From the NCBI GenBank assembly GCA_023409535.1, contig JAEYGZ010000034.1, positions 152,578 to 216,577 on the forward strand: 64,000 nucleotides of DNA, read 5' to 3'. The notes beneath the pieces were generated by a model that was not told the DNA's origin, did not search any database, and worked only from the letters and a program-made list of their open reading frames with translations. Positions 24,522-33,936 of the stretch are shown here, one piece after another (position 1 is the stretch's first letter; each line of letters starts with the position of its first letter). A program made the position numbers and the translations under genes. The stretch comes from Bacillota bacterium. GTDB lineage: Bacteria; Bacillota; Clostridia; Lachnospirales; Lachnospiraceae.

Positions 24522-27068
24522 ATGAATTTACACGATAAAGTAAGTACTGGATTAATAGGTTTTGATCAGGTAATTGACAACCTTCGGCTTGGAGATAATG
24601 TAGTCTGGCAGGCAGATTCAGTTTCGGATTATAAGAAAATGGTTGATCATTTTGTCCAAAAGGCTAAGATGGATCAAATGAGGCTGGTTTATATCCGCTT
24701 TGGCAGCCATGAACAGATACTGGAGGACCAGGATATTACGGTTTACCGTATCGACGCTGGTAAAGGGTTTGAAAGCTTTGCTGCAGAAATATATAACCTG
24801 ATTAAGAAAGAGGGCAAAAGGGTCTTGTATGTTTTTGATTGCCTGACTGATTTATTAAAATACTGGCATTCGGATTTAATGATCGGTAATTTTTTTAAGG
24901 CCACCTGTCCCTATTTATATGAGCTGGATACGGTAGCATATTTTGCTATCATACGTAATTCTCATACCTACAGTACAATTGCGGGGATCCGTGAAACGAC
25001 TCAACTTTTACTTGATCTATATCAAGTGAATAATAAAACCTATATTCACCCGCTCAAGGTATGGCAGCGTTATTCGCCCACCATGTTTTTTCCGCATTTG
25101 ATTCACGGTCAGGAGGCTGTCTGCATCACGGCAAGTTCTGATGCATCCGAGTTGTTTACCAATATTCACCGCGGTGAAAACCGGCTTGATTATTGGAATA
25201 TCATTTTTAACAGAGCCAAAAAAGTGTTGAATTTTTCACTGAAGCAGCAGGAAGCAACGAAGAAGCGCTTAATGTATATGCTGATCGGCAGTGCTTCCAG
25301 AATGTTTGAGTTGTGTGACCGGTATTTAACTTTAAGAGATATTCTAATGATTGCATCCAGAGAAATCGGTACCGGCTTTATCGGCGGAAAGAGTGTTGGT
25401 ATGCTTTTGGCCAGAAAAATTCTGGAGATGGAAGGAAAAGATCGTTTTACACCATTATTGGAAGCCCACGATTCCTTTTATATTGGGTCGGATGTTTTTT
25501 ATACCTATATTGTACAAAACGGCTGGTGGAGACTTCGTGCAAAGCAAAAGGCGAAGGAGGGGTATTACCGGTATGCACCGGAACTTAAAGATAAGCTTTT
25601 ACACGGAAAGTTCCCTAAGGACCTTCAGGAACAGTTTGTTCAAATGCTGGAATATTTCGGACAGTCTCCAATTATAATACGTTCCAGTTCCTTGCTGGAG
25701 GATAATTTCGGGAATGCATTTGCAGGAAAATATGAAAGTGTTTTCTGTGTAAATCAAGGTACTCCCGAGGAACGGTATGAAGCTTTTGAGCAGGCAATTC
25801 GTACGGTTTATGCAAGCACAATGGATGAGGATGCCCTTAATTACAGAATGAACAGGGGACTCTCCGATCTGGATGAGCAAATGGCGATATTGGTCCAGCG
25901 TGTTTCCGGCGATCAATACGGAGAATATTTTTTCCCGCATATTGCCGGTGTCGGAAATTCTTCCAATCTTTATGTTTGGGATAAGAGTATTGATATGAAT
26001 TCAGGGATGCTGCGTCTGGTATTTGGACTTGGTACAAGGGCAGTTAACAGGACGGATGGTGATTATGTGAAGGTTGTATGTTTGGATGATCCTTTACGAA
26101 TTCCTCCGATGAATTATGAAGATCAGAATAAGTACTCCCAGCATCGCGCAGATCTTCTTTCCTTTAAGGATAATGCTTTAGAAAGCAGGGATGCGGATGA
26201 AATCCTATTGCTCGATTTAAAAACAGAGAAAGAGCTTTTTATAAGTCCTGACTATAGAACAGCGGCTCATATGCGTGAGCTGGGATATATGGATTATAAG
26301 CTTCCTTATAATTTAGATTTCAAAAAACTGTTCACCGATACGGAAATCACTGCTGTAATGAGAGAGATACTGGCGGTATTGTCAAAAGCATATGATTACC
26401 CTGTTGATATTGAATTTACAGCTAATTTAAAAAAAGACAATCTCTTCAAAATCAATCTCCTGCAATGCCGCCCGTTACAAACCAAGGGCCTGGATAATAT
26501 GGTAAAAATACCGGAGCTGACCAATGGTACGGACTGCTTTTTCTCCGGAACAGGAAATTTTATGGGAGGAAGTGTACGGCTGCCGATTGATTTTGTTGTA
26601 TTTATTCGGGCAAACACATACATGGAGCTGAATGAGCAGGGAAAATATGCTGTTGCCAGACAGATTGGCTTGATAAACAAAGAAATGAAAGGAAAAAACA
26701 TCATGCTGGCAGGTCCGGGCAGATGGGGAAGTACAACACCGTCGTTAGGTATACCTGTACATTTTACGGAATTGTGTAATATGACGGTCCTTTGTGAGTA
26801 TTCATCGAAAAAAGCGGGATTTATGCCGGAGTTATCCTATGGAAGTCATTTTTTTCAAGATATCGTTGAGACGGGGATTTTTTATGTGGCTATTTTTGAC
26901 GGGCATAAAGATGTAGTATTTAACCCCGACCGCATTCTGAAGGAAGAGAATATGTTAACCTCTTTTCTGCCCCAAAGCAAACAGTTTTCAGATGTAATCC
27001 ATATTTCTGAAACCGGTGGCATGGAGATATATTCCGATATTGTAACGCAAAAGCTGCTATGCAGATAA
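24522..27068 (+). CDS. PEP/pyruvate-binding (PPDK N-terminal-like) protein with KaiC-like N-terminus
   Basis: An 848-residue protein. Residues 1-230 begin STGLIGFDQVIDNLRLGDNVVWQ, which resembles the KaiC/RecA fold but lacks a Walker A lysine loop. Residues about 285-640 match the ATP-grasp domain of PEP synthase and pyruvate phosphate dikinase: GGKSVGM, IIIRSSSLLEDNFGNAFAGKYE, and the closing NLLQCRPLQ. No phosphohistidine domain or TIM barrel follows; instead the last 200 residues form a separate conserved region with AGPGRWGSTTPSLG. It therefore cannot be a complete PEP synthase. It may be a nucleotide-dependent regulatory or phosphotransfer protein. ATG 24522 follows GGGTGGTG. It stands alone. 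Confidence 0.72.
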   Translation: MNLHDKVSTGLIGFDQVIDNLRLGDNVVWQADSVSDYKKMVDHFVQKAKMDQMRLVYIRFGSHEQILEDQDITVYRIDAGKGFESFAAEIYNLIKKEGKRVLYVFDCLTDLLKYWHSDLMIGNFFKATCPYLYELDTVAYFAIIRNSHTYSTIAGIRETTQLLLDLYQVNNKTYIHPLKVWQRYSPTMFFPHLIHGQEAVCITASSDASELFTNIHRGENRLDYWNIIFNRAKKVLNFSLKQQEATKKRLMYMLIGSASRMFELCDRYLTLRDILMIASREIGTGFIGGKSVGMLLARKILEMEGKDRFTPLLEAHDSFYIGSDVFYTYIVQNGWWRLRAKQKAKEGYYRYAPELKDKLLHGKFPKDLQEQFVQMLEYFGQSPIIIRSSSLLEDNFGNAFAGKYESVFCVNQGTPEERYEAFEQAIRTVYASTMDEDALNYRMNRGLSDLDEQMAILVQRVSGDQYGEYFFPHIAGVGNSSNLYVWDKSIDMNSGMLRLVFGLGTRAVNRTDGDYVKVVCLDDPLRIPPMNYEDQNKYSQHRADLLSFKDNALESRDADEILLLDLKTEKELFISPDYRTAAHMRELGYMDYKLPYNLDFKKLFTDTEITAVMREILAVLSKAYDYPVDIEFTANLKKDNLFKINLLQCRPLQTKGLDNMVKIPELTNGTDCFFSGTGNFMGGSVRLPIDFVVFIRANTYMELNEQGKYAVARQIGLINKEMKGKNIMLAGPGRWGSTTPSLGIPVHFTELCNMTVLCEYSSKKAGFMPELSYGSHFFQDIVETGIFYVAIFDGHKDVVFNPDRILKEENMLTSFLPQSKQFSDVIHISETGGMEIYSDIVTQKLLCR

Positions 27069-27485
27069 GGTCCTATGTGTAAAAGCTTTCATAACGTCTG
27101 TTTTACAGGTGCTTTTAACCAATATGATCTCTGCTTGTATAAACTTCTGTTAATATGAAAAATTTTTATTACGTACTTGCATTTTTATGCTATATCTATT
27201 ACAATTCATATTATTAATCACTTTCAATACCTCCTGATTAATAATATGGCGTACAAAGGCGTATGCTTGATGTGATATGTTAAGGCATGATCACAGTTTA
27301 GCTATGGTAAAGTAATTTATAAGGATTAAACAACGCATTTGATACGATTGAATCAATGTCATTTCATGACATATTTATTTTATCGTTTCAAATGCTTTTT
27401 TATGAATTAATATGAATGCTATATGAATTTTTATAAGAAATAGCATTTACATTTAATATAAATTATAGCAAAGGAGATTTGTGTC
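27069..27485. other. 417-bp control region upstream of gdhA with two palindromes
   Basis: No gene was found. A perfect inverted repeat with 14-base arms (27207-27220 and 27235-27248) encloses 14 bases containing CCTCC. A second palindrome, ATGTCA-TTTCA-TGACAT, lies at 27356-27372. The remainder is very AT-rich. Both are candidate operators for the nitrogen-assimilation gene downstream; no known riboswitch fold was recognised. Confidence 0.5.
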
Positions 27486-28823
27486 ATGAAAATACTTAAA
27501 AGTGTAATGGATCAGGTAATTAAGAGAAACCCAAATGAACCTGAATTTCACCAGGCAGTCAAGGAAGTATTGGAGTCTTTGGAACCGGTAGCTGAAAAAA
27601 ATCCGCATTGGGTGGAGGCTGGAATATTTGATAGAATTGTTGAACCGGAAAGGCAAATCATTTTCAGAGTGCCGTGGGTTGATGACAAAGGAAAGGTACA
27701 GGTGAACAGAGGTTTCAGAATTCAGTTCAATAGTGCAATTGGACCTTATAAGGGGGGCTTGAGACTTCATCCTTCTGTAAATTCCAGTATTCTTAAATTT
27801 CTTGGATTTGAACAGGTTTTTAAGAATTCATTGACCGGTCTTCCAATCGGCGGAGGCAAAGGAGGCAGTGACTTCGACCCAAAGGGTAAGTCAGATGGAG
27901 AGGTTATGCGTTTCTGTCAAAGCTTTATGACTGAGCTGCAAAGACACATCGGTGAGAATACAGACGTTCCGGCCGGTGATATCGGAACAGGCGCCAGAGA
28001 GATTGGCTTTATGTATGGACAATACAAAAGGCTTAAAAACGACTTTACCGGAGTTCTGACAGGCAAGGGATTAACCTGGGGAGGAAGTTTGGCAAGAACA
28101 GAAGCTACCGGCTATGGCTTGTGTTACTTTATGGAGGAAGCACTGAAAGATAAGGGGAAATCCTTTCAAGGAGCAGTGGTTGTGATTTCGGGTTCAGGCA
28201 ATGTTGCTATCTATGCAACTCAAAAGGTAAATCAATTGGGTGGTAAAGTAGTTGCTTTAAGTGACTCAAACGGATATGTTTATGATCCCGATGGCATTAA
28301 ATTAGAAACCGTTCAAAGAATAAAAGAAATAGAAAGAAAAAGAATCAGCGAATATGTGAAATATCATCCGAATGCAACATATACCGAAGGATGTTCCGGA
28401 ATTTGGACTGTCAAGTGTGATATAGCTCTTCCCAGCGCTACACAGAATGAAATTGATGAGCAATCTGCAAAAGCTCTTGTTGCCAATGGCTGTTATGCTG
28501 TTGGAGAGGGTGCCAACATGCCGTCAACTCCGGAAGCTATTGATGTATTCATGAAAAATAAAGTTATATTCGGACCTGCAAAGGCTGCGAATGCCGGTGG
28601 AGTTGCAACGTCCGCTCTTGAAATGTCACAGAATAGTATGAGATATTCCTGGACATTTGAAGAGGTTGATGCGAAGCTGAAAGATATTATGGTTAATATA
28701 TACAAAAATTCCAGTATAGCGGCAAAAGAGTATGGTTATGAAGATAATCTGGTTGTGGGAGCGAATATTGCCGGATTCTTAAAGGTAGCCAACGCAATGT
28801 ATGCTCAGGGTGTAGCATATTAA
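27486..28823 (+). CDS. gdhA: Glutamate dehydrogenase, hexameric, probably NADP-specific
   Basis: A 445-residue enzyme converting 2-oxoglutarate and ammonia to glutamate with reduced nicotinamide cofactor. The family signature LPIGGGKGGSDFDPKGKSD with the catalytic Lys, the preceding GPYKGGLRLHPSVN, and the nucleotide fold VVISGSGNVAIYA are all clear. Length and sequence match the clostridial and enterobacterial NADP-type hexameric class. AAAGGAG lies before ATG 27486. It is monocistronic, with two candidate operators upstream and a terminator at 28850-28885. Regulation by nitrogen status is expected but not shown. Confidence 0.95.
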   Translation: MKILKSVMDQVIKRNPNEPEFHQAVKEVLESLEPVAEKNPHWVEAGIFDRIVEPERQIIFRVPWVDDKGKVQVNRGFRIQFNSAIGPYKGGLRLHPSVNSSILKFLGFEQVFKNSLTGLPIGGGKGGSDFDPKGKSDGEVMRFCQSFMTELQRHIGENTDVPAGDIGTGAREIGFMYGQYKRLKNDFTGVLTGKGLTWGGSLARTEATGYGLCYFMEEALKDKGKSFQGAVVVISGSGNVAIYATQKVNQLGGKVVALSDSNGYVYDPDGIKLETVQRIKEIERKRISEYVKYHPNATYTEGCSGIWTVKCDIALPSATQNEIDEQSAKALVANGCYAVGEGANMPSTPEAIDVFMKNKVIFGPAKAANAGGVATSALEMSQNSMRYSWTFEEVDAKLKDIMVNIYKNSSIAAKEYGYEDNLVVGANIAGFLKVANAMYAQGVAY

Positions 28824-29138
28824 TATTATTTATAAGGTAATTAGTATTCAAAAAACCTACTGTAAAGCTTTATAGTAGGTTTTTTTGTCGTGTGCGCATA
28901 CATAGGTTTGCTTCTGTACAAAGGTATGTCCGGTATTAGCAGTTTTAGGCTGTTTTATTCACACAAGGCTGGAAACACGCTATTTTGCAGTTTTCCTAAT
29001 ACATTTGGCTCATAGGGGATTTTAGTAAAAATAATGATAAAATGAATATGAAAATTTGTAATAACTTGAGTGAATTTCCATTTTCATTCGTACTATAAGT
29101 GACTAGTCGATATTTATATAAAGGATAGGTGATAAATC
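28824..29138. other. 315-bp intergenic region
   Basis: After the gdhA terminator there is no convincing gene. The last 100 bases must hold the promoter of the sigma-factor operon; a weak TTGAGT with TACTAT 19 bases later (about 29063-29093) is the only candidate. Nothing else was seen. Confidence 0.5.
28850..28885 (+). terminator. Rho-independent terminator of gdhA
   Basis: AAAAAACCTACT (28850-28861) and AGTAGGTTTTTT (28874-28885) form a 12-base stem with a run of T directly after it, 27 bases past the gdhA stop. Confidence 0.92.
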
Positions 29139-29684
29139 TTGAACAATACACAGATCATCTTTGGTATTAAAAGCGGAGATGAAACCGCTATTAATTATGC
29201 CATCAATAAATATTCTAAGCTCATGTGGTACATTGCAGGAACTGTCTTAAAAAATGTGGCTTCCACAGAGGATATCGAAGAATGTGTTGCAGATGTATTT
29301 ATATATTTATGGAAAAATCCCGGTAAATTCAATGAGCAGCGCGGCAGCCTGAAATCTTGGTTATGCGTAGTGGCAAAAAGTAAAGCGATAGATAGATACC
29401 GGCAATTGTCTAAAGAAAATGAAGTGTCGCTAAACGAAGATATCCTTATAGAAGGCACAGGCGTACTTGATCATGTTCTGTCCGGTGAATTAAAGCGCGA
29501 GTTAATTGCAGCAGTTAATACTTTGGGAGATACTGACCGAGAGATTATTTTACGGCGGTATTATTACCAACAGAAACCAAAGGATATTGGTTTTGTTCTG
29601 GATATTTCTGTCAAGCAAGTTGAAAATTGTCTTTATCGGTCCAAATTGAAATTGCGAGATAAGATGGAAAGAGGAGGTTATTAA
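29139..29684 (+). CDS. RNA polymerase sigma factor, ECF type
   Basis: A 181-residue sigma-70 family factor with region 2 (DIEECVADVFIYLWKNPGKF, then LKSWLCVVAKSKAIDRYR) and region 4 (LGDTDREIILRRYYYQQKPK, then DISVKQVENCLYRSKLKLR), and no regions 1 or 3. It would redirect RNA polymerase in response to an envelope or stress signal. The TTG start at 29139 lies after AAAGGATAGGTG. Its stop is separated by one base from the DUF4179 gene, the usual sigma/anti-sigma pairing. It may be self-regulated. Confidence 0.93.
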   Translation: MNNTQIIFGIKSGDETAINYAINKYSKLMWYIAGTVLKNVASTEDIEECVADVFIYLWKNPGKFNEQRGSLKSWLCVVAKSKAIDRYRQLSKENEVSLNEDILIEGTGVLDHVLSGELKRELIAAVNTLGDTDREIILRRYYYQQKPKDIGFVLDISVKQVENCLYRSKLKLRDKMERGGY

Positions 29685-29685
29685 T

Positions 29686-30714
29686 ATGATAATCGGAAAT
29701 GATGCTTTCAATAATAAGCATTTGCAAAACATAAAAAGCATTTTTGAAGAAAAGACTGGAGTAAAGTTAGCTAAAAAAAATAGCCGCTTTACTCATCGCA
29801 GGCTTGTTGCGGTCACATCGGCGGCAATCCTTTGCTTGTCTATTGGTACGCCGGTGTTAGCAGCAAATGTACCTACAATTTATGAATTGATGTATCTTGT
29901 GTCACCGGACATTGCTCAATTTTTTATGCCGATACAAAAATCTGTCGAAGATAACGGTATAAAAATGGAAGTTGTATCGGCTCATATCTACGATAGTGTA
30001 GCTGAAGTTTATATAACAATGCAGGACTTAACAGGAGATCGCATTGATCAAACGATTGATTTATATGATAGTTACTCTATTAACCGTCCATTTGACAGTT
30101 CTGCTTCTTGCAAGCGTGTCGGTTATGATAAAAAAACAAAAACTGCTACGTTTTTGATTACAATTAAAGAATGGGGGGATCAAAAGATAGCAGGCGATAA
30201 AATTACTTTTTCTGTGAAAGAATTTTTAAGTCATAAAAAGAACTTCGATAATATTAAAATTCCAATAGACCTTTCGTCGGTTACATCCGCGGAAATCACA
30301 CAAAAAGTATATACGACAGGCGGCGGAGGTAAAGACTGCCAAACTGATGAAGGTGCGTCAATTGTTCTCGCACCCTCGCAAGCAATAACCGGATTCAATG
30401 TGGATGGTATTGATGTTACAGCAATAGGCTATATTGATGATAAGCTTCATGTGCAAATGGCACTTAACAACCGTTTGAAAAACGACAATCATGGCTCTTT
30501 CTATTTAGAAGATGCTGATAGAAAAAAGGTAGAGGGTAACTATAGTATTTACTTTACAAACCAGTATGATCAGCAAGTGGATAGAATTGATTATTGCGAA
30601 TATGTTTTTGATATCCCCAGAGAGGAAATTAAGGATTATTTGCTTTATGGAGATTTTGTTACTTCCGGCATGTTGACGGAAGGCTGCTGGAGAGTTACTT
30701 TCCCTTTAGAATAA
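29686..30714 (+). CDS. DUF4179-type membrane anti-sigma factor
   Basis: A 342-residue protein with a short cytoplasmic N-terminus (about 40 residues, where it would bind the sigma factor), one transmembrane segment (about 43-62, LVAVTSAAILCLSIGTPVLA), and a large extracytoplasmic region with the DUF4179-like start VPTIYELMYLVSPDIAQFFMP. It is coupled to the sigma-factor gene, with AGAGGAGG overlapping that gene's end. Functionally it should hold the sigma factor inactive until an envelope signal arrives. No protease or chaperone gene is next to it. Confidence 0.85.
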   Translation: MIIGNDAFNNKHLQNIKSIFEEKTGVKLAKKNSRFTHRRLVAVTSAAILCLSIGTPVLAANVPTIYELMYLVSPDIAQFFMPIQKSVEDNGIKMEVVSAHIYDSVAEVYITMQDLTGDRIDQTIDLYDSYSINRPFDSSASCKRVGYDKKTKTATFLITIKEWGDQKIAGDKITFSVKEFLSHKKNFDNIKIPIDLSSVTSAEITQKVYTTGGGGKDCQTDEGASIVLAPSQAITGFNVDGIDVTAIGYIDDKLHVQMALNNRLKNDNHGSFYLEDADRKKVEGNYSIYFTNQYDQQVDRIDYCEYVFDIPREEIKDYLLYGDFVTSGMLTEGCWRVTFPLE

Positions 30715-30751
30715 GCTGAATAGTAAAGAATGCACAAGTTTGTATTGGAGT

Positions 30752-30789
30752 AAAAGGATATGAGAGTGAAAACTTTCACGTCCTTTTTT
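30752..30789 (+). terminator. Probable terminator after the sigma/anti-sigma operon
   Basis: AAAAGGA (30752-30758) pairs with TCCTTTT at 30781-30787, and GTGAAA with TTTCAC (30766-30771 and 30774-30779), giving a two-part stem followed by T residues. The next 300 bases (30790-31087) contain no gene I could support. Confidence 0.7.
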
Positions 30790-31087
30790 GATATATAGTG
30801 TTATCTTTTATTTAGATTCTAGAAAAGCATTTTATTTTGGAAACATGGTTACAGCCTCTGGAGAAAAGTCTTAAATATTACATCCATCCCATAAAACTAT
30901 AATATTTTTGAACTGTTAAAATGCCTTGGCTGCCATATGATATGACAGTTGTTATAACCATAAGGGTATAATTTCTTTCCGTATTTTTTTCTGTAAACTA
31001 ATCTTTTCATCGATAATTAACTATGGTACGCTTTTAACATCACAATTGTGTAGTTTTACTAAAAAAATTAATAAAGTGGAGGTAAAA

Positions 31088-32053
31088 ATGTTAGAAGACA
31101 ACAAAATATTGTTTTTAGATATTCCTGCCGGGCCGGCTATTTGGGGTGACGGCAGTATATTAAAACGATATCCGGTTCCTGTGGATGAGCATCTTGATAA
31201 AAATACGGTCTCAGGCCTGTTGGCGTTCTCCGGACATCCATATGCGGCCAACAAAATAAAAAATGGCAGCTATGCCGGGCAAACCCTGCATGATATTTAT
31301 AACATCGACCCGGACTTGTTTGGAAATGAAAAAGAACGGAGGTGGGAGATCGTTCCAATTCAAATCGGAGTATGCCATGCCGCTGAGGACTTGAGTATTC
31401 AGGTTCATCCCAGAGAAGAGTATGCCATGAAATATGAAAATTCTCATGGGAAATCGGAAAGCTGGTACATCGTTGACGTTGAGGAAGAGCCTGCGAGTGT
31501 AATGCTGGGTCATAATGCAAAGACAATGGAAGAGCTGGAGGAATACATCAGAAGAGAAGCCTATGAGGAACTGGTACAGGAAAAGCCAATTAAAAAAGGA
31601 TCATTTTTCAACCTGGAAGCCGGCACGCTTCATGCCCTGAAGAAGGGAACAACCTTTATTGAAGTATGTACCTCCTGCGTACTGACATATCGCTTGTTCG
31701 ACTATCACCGGGTCGACAGAGACGGCAAGGAAAGAAACGTTGACATTGAAAAGGTGAAAGCCAATATTCTGATACCTTATGAAGAAATGACCTATAATTT
31801 TATCGATTCCTATTACGGCGGTGTTCATGAAAGAGAGCTCACTGACAATCCGAATTTCTCAGTAAGGCTTCTGGAGGTTAAGGGAAAAGGAGATGTTCCT
31901 AAAAAGAAACCGTATTATGCATGTTTTGTTATTGAAGGAGAAGGTTTTATTAACGAATTTAAAGTGAAACCCGGAGACAGCTTCATGATAACCAATAAAC
32001 TGCAGGAGTTTTCGTTGGATGGGGATATGAAGATATTGGCAGCACATGGTTAA
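31088..32053 (+). CDS. Class I mannose-6-phosphate isomerase, cupin type (first copy)
   Basis: About 321 residues of the short firmicute ManA form, interconverting mannose-6-phosphate and fructose-6-phosphate. The zinc-site segment LSIQVHPREEYAMKYE, the KSESWYIVD strand, FNLEAGTLHAL and the later CVLTYRLFDYHR are recognisable. ATG 31088 follows GTGGAGG, so a longer frame upstream is not used. It heads the PTS island, followed by IIB after about 70 bases. A longer isomerase homologue is encoded at 33937-35700, so this copy may have a different substrate. Confidence 0.88.
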   Translation: MLEDNKILFLDIPAGPAIWGDGSILKRYPVPVDEHLDKNTVSGLLAFSGHPYAANKIKNGSYAGQTLHDIYNIDPDLFGNEKERRWEIVPIQIGVCHAAEDLSIQVHPREEYAMKYENSHGKSESWYIVDVEEEPASVMLGHNAKTMEELEEYIRREAYEELVQEKPIKKGSFFNLEAGTLHALKKGTTFIEVCTSCVLTYRLFDYHRVDRDGKERNVDIEKVKANILIPYEEMTYNFIDSYYGGVHERELTDNPNFSVRLLEVKGKGDVPKKKPYYACFVIEGEGFINEFKVKPGDSFMITNKLQEFSLDGDMKILAAHG

Positions 32054-32124
32054 TACGCATAAAAATGAAATGTCCCTGGGATTTTAGATAATACTATCAT
32101 GATAGGATGAAAGGTGAAAAGATT

Positions 32125-32436
32125 ATGGAGAAGGTAAAGAAATTTATTTTTGTATGCTGCGGTGCGGGAAAACTGACGTCGTTTATGGCAGCGGAGGGAA
32201 TCCGGGAGGGTTTTAAAAAACGCGGCATAAAGGATGTGGAGATCAGGCACGGAATGATAGGTGAGGTTCCGCGTTATGAAGACAAGATAGATGTATTGGT
32301 GTGTTCTACGAATTATACCGCCAGGCACAAATTCCCTGTATTGAACGGACTGCCTTTTGTTATCCAGGATGAAGCAGGGAAAGAGAGATTGATAGAAGAA
32401 CTGGCAGGAATCCTGACGAAGCTGAAGGAGAATTAG
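32125..32436 (+). CDS. PTS system IIB component, galactitol type
   Basis: A 103-residue phosphocarrier. The N-terminal strand and loop FIFVCCGAGKLTSFMAAE align with GatB-type IIB domains, with the phosphorylated cysteine most likely Cys12. It accepts phosphate from IIA and passes it to the sugar in IIC. AAAGGTG lies eight bases before ATG 32125. It sits between the first isomerase and the IIC gene. Confidence 0.87.
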   Translation: MEKVKKFIFVCCGAGKLTSFMAAEGIREGFKKRGIKDVEIRHGMIGEVPRYEDKIDVLVCSTNYTARHKFPVLNGLPFVIQDEAGKERLIEELAGILTKLKEN

Positions 32437-32532
32437 GTTCTTATTCCAGGTAGTTCAAGATATTTCTTGCAGATAAAGTTTAAAAAATAAAAAGTTCGGG
32501 TGCTAGGGCACCTTGCGGAAAAGAGGATAAAA

Positions 32533-33810
32533 ATGGGATATGTAACTACAGCTGTTGCATGGATTTTTAGTTTACCTGCGCCGGTTTTCGTTGCTCTTAT
32601 CATGGGGATTATATGCCTGGTTTTTGGCGGCGGTATTAAAAATTCTTTAAGAAGTGCCTGCCTTTTTGCAATTGGTTTGGTTGGCATTACTCTGATTATG
32701 AACTATTGTATCGGTGAAATGCAGAATATAGCAACGGCGATTTCGGACAGGCTGGGAATCACGTTAACGGTAGTTGATGCAGGCTATGGGGCATTGGGCG
32801 GCATGATGCTGTATCCGGGATTTATTTTTGCTTTGCTGGGAATCCTGGTGATAAACGCTGTATTCATATTGCTGAAGTGGACGAATACCATGTGGACGGA
32901 TATACATAACACCTGGCATGGTATCATTATCGGCGCTTTTATTTGGGCTCAAACAGATAATTTGCTTTTAAGCATAGCGGTTTCCTTAGTAGTATTAGTA
33001 CTGATGATGAAGCTGGCAGATTGGACAGCTCCAAAGTTTCAGGAATTTAACAATACCCAGGGGGTTGCTGTTGTTGCGACTTCCGCAACCTTGCCGGCAC
33101 TATTTGCGATGCTGGTTATGAAAGTGATTAACAGAATTCCGTTTCTTAAGAAGATCAATGCTACCTCTGAAAATATTAAAGATAAATTCGGAATCTTTGG
33201 TGATGTTATGGTAGCCGGTATGATTATCGGTATTATCCTGGGCATATTGGGAGGATATCCTGTGGCAGGCGTTCTTTCCCTGGGCGTTGTTATGTCCGCA
33301 ACCATGACTTTATTCCCCAAAATGGCAGGGCTGCTTTGTGAGGGAATTGTTCCGTTATCGATGACAATTACCGCGTTCATGAAGAAACGGTTTGGAAGCA
33401 GACAATTGAACGTGGCCTGTGATCCGGCAATTCTTCTTGGTGACCCATCGGTTATGGCTACCTTTATCGTTATGGTGCCGATCTCAATTGTGATTGCTTT
33501 TATTGTGCCGGGGATTGCTTTTATCCCGATTGCCAGCCTCGCAGGTATGCCTTATTGGATTGGCGGAGTGGCACCTTATACCAAGGGGAATGTGGTACAT
33601 AACATTATCATAATGACACTGTATGTGACTGTAGCAAGCCTGATCGCAAGCTCCATGGCAGATGTAGTCACCCGGTTCGCCGATCTTACCGGACTGATGA
33701 CTGACGCTATAAAAGCCGGCACCAGGATCACCTGTTGGGACGAAGGCTCGAGCATCATAGGATTTTTATTCAGAAAGCTGTTTGATCTGCTTGGTTTAAG
33801 TGTTCTTTAA
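32533..33810 (+). CDS. PTS system IIC component, galactitol/SgcC type
   Basis: A 425-residue membrane permease with about ten hydrophobic segments. Sequence such as GITLTVVDAGYGALGGMMLYPG and the central WTDIHNTWHGIIIGAF agrees with the GatC family. It moves its sugar or polyol inward with phosphorylation. ATG 32533 follows AAGAGGA; eleven upstream codons have no support. The substrate is unknown, but a hexitol, pentitol or related sugar is expected from the family and the dehydrogenase downstream. Confidence 0.87.
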   Translation: MGYVTTAVAWIFSLPAPVFVALIMGIICLVFGGGIKNSLRSACLFAIGLVGITLIMNYCIGEMQNIATAISDRLGITLTVVDAGYGALGGMMLYPGFIFALLGILVINAVFILLKWTNTMWTDIHNTWHGIIIGAFIWAQTDNLLLSIAVSLVVLVLMMKLADWTAPKFQEFNNTQGVAVVATSATLPALFAMLVMKVINRIPFLKKINATSENIKDKFGIFGDVMVAGMIIGIILGILGGYPVAGVLSLGVVMSATMTLFPKMAGLLCEGIVPLSMTITAFMKKRFGSRQLNVACDPAILLGDPSVMATFIVMVPISIVIAFIVPGIAFIPIASLAGMPYWIGGVAPYTKGNVVHNIIIMTLYVTVASLIASSMADVVTRFADLTGLMTDAIKAGTRITCWDEGSSIIGFLFRKLFDLLGLSVL

Positions 33811-33838
33811 TTTTTAAGTAATTGAAGCTAAATTCATG

Positions 33839-33875
33839 ACATGATCCATAACCGGGTTATGGTTATGGATCATGT
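33839..33875. promoter_or_regulatory. Perfect 15-bp hairpin between IIC and the second isomerase gene
   Basis: Arms 33839-33853 (ACATGATCCATAACC) and 33861-33875 are exact complements with the loop GGGTTAT. There is no T-run. It lies about 60 bases before the chosen start of the next gene and could be an intercistronic processing or stability element, or an operator. Confidence 0.6.
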
Positions 33876-33936
33876 GGTAAAATCAGAGCTATTTATAACA
33901 AAAACAATAATTCAAAAGATTTGTGAGGGACAGAAA

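Noticed and set aside
24522..25200. KaiC-like N-terminus as evidence for a circadian clock.
   Set aside because: No KaiA or KaiB genes, no Walker A, and only one degenerate domain; a clock claim would be unsupported.
27069..27485. Riboswitch upstream of gdhA.
   Set aside because: Only simple palindromes were seen; no multi-helix junction matching a known riboswitch could be built by eye.
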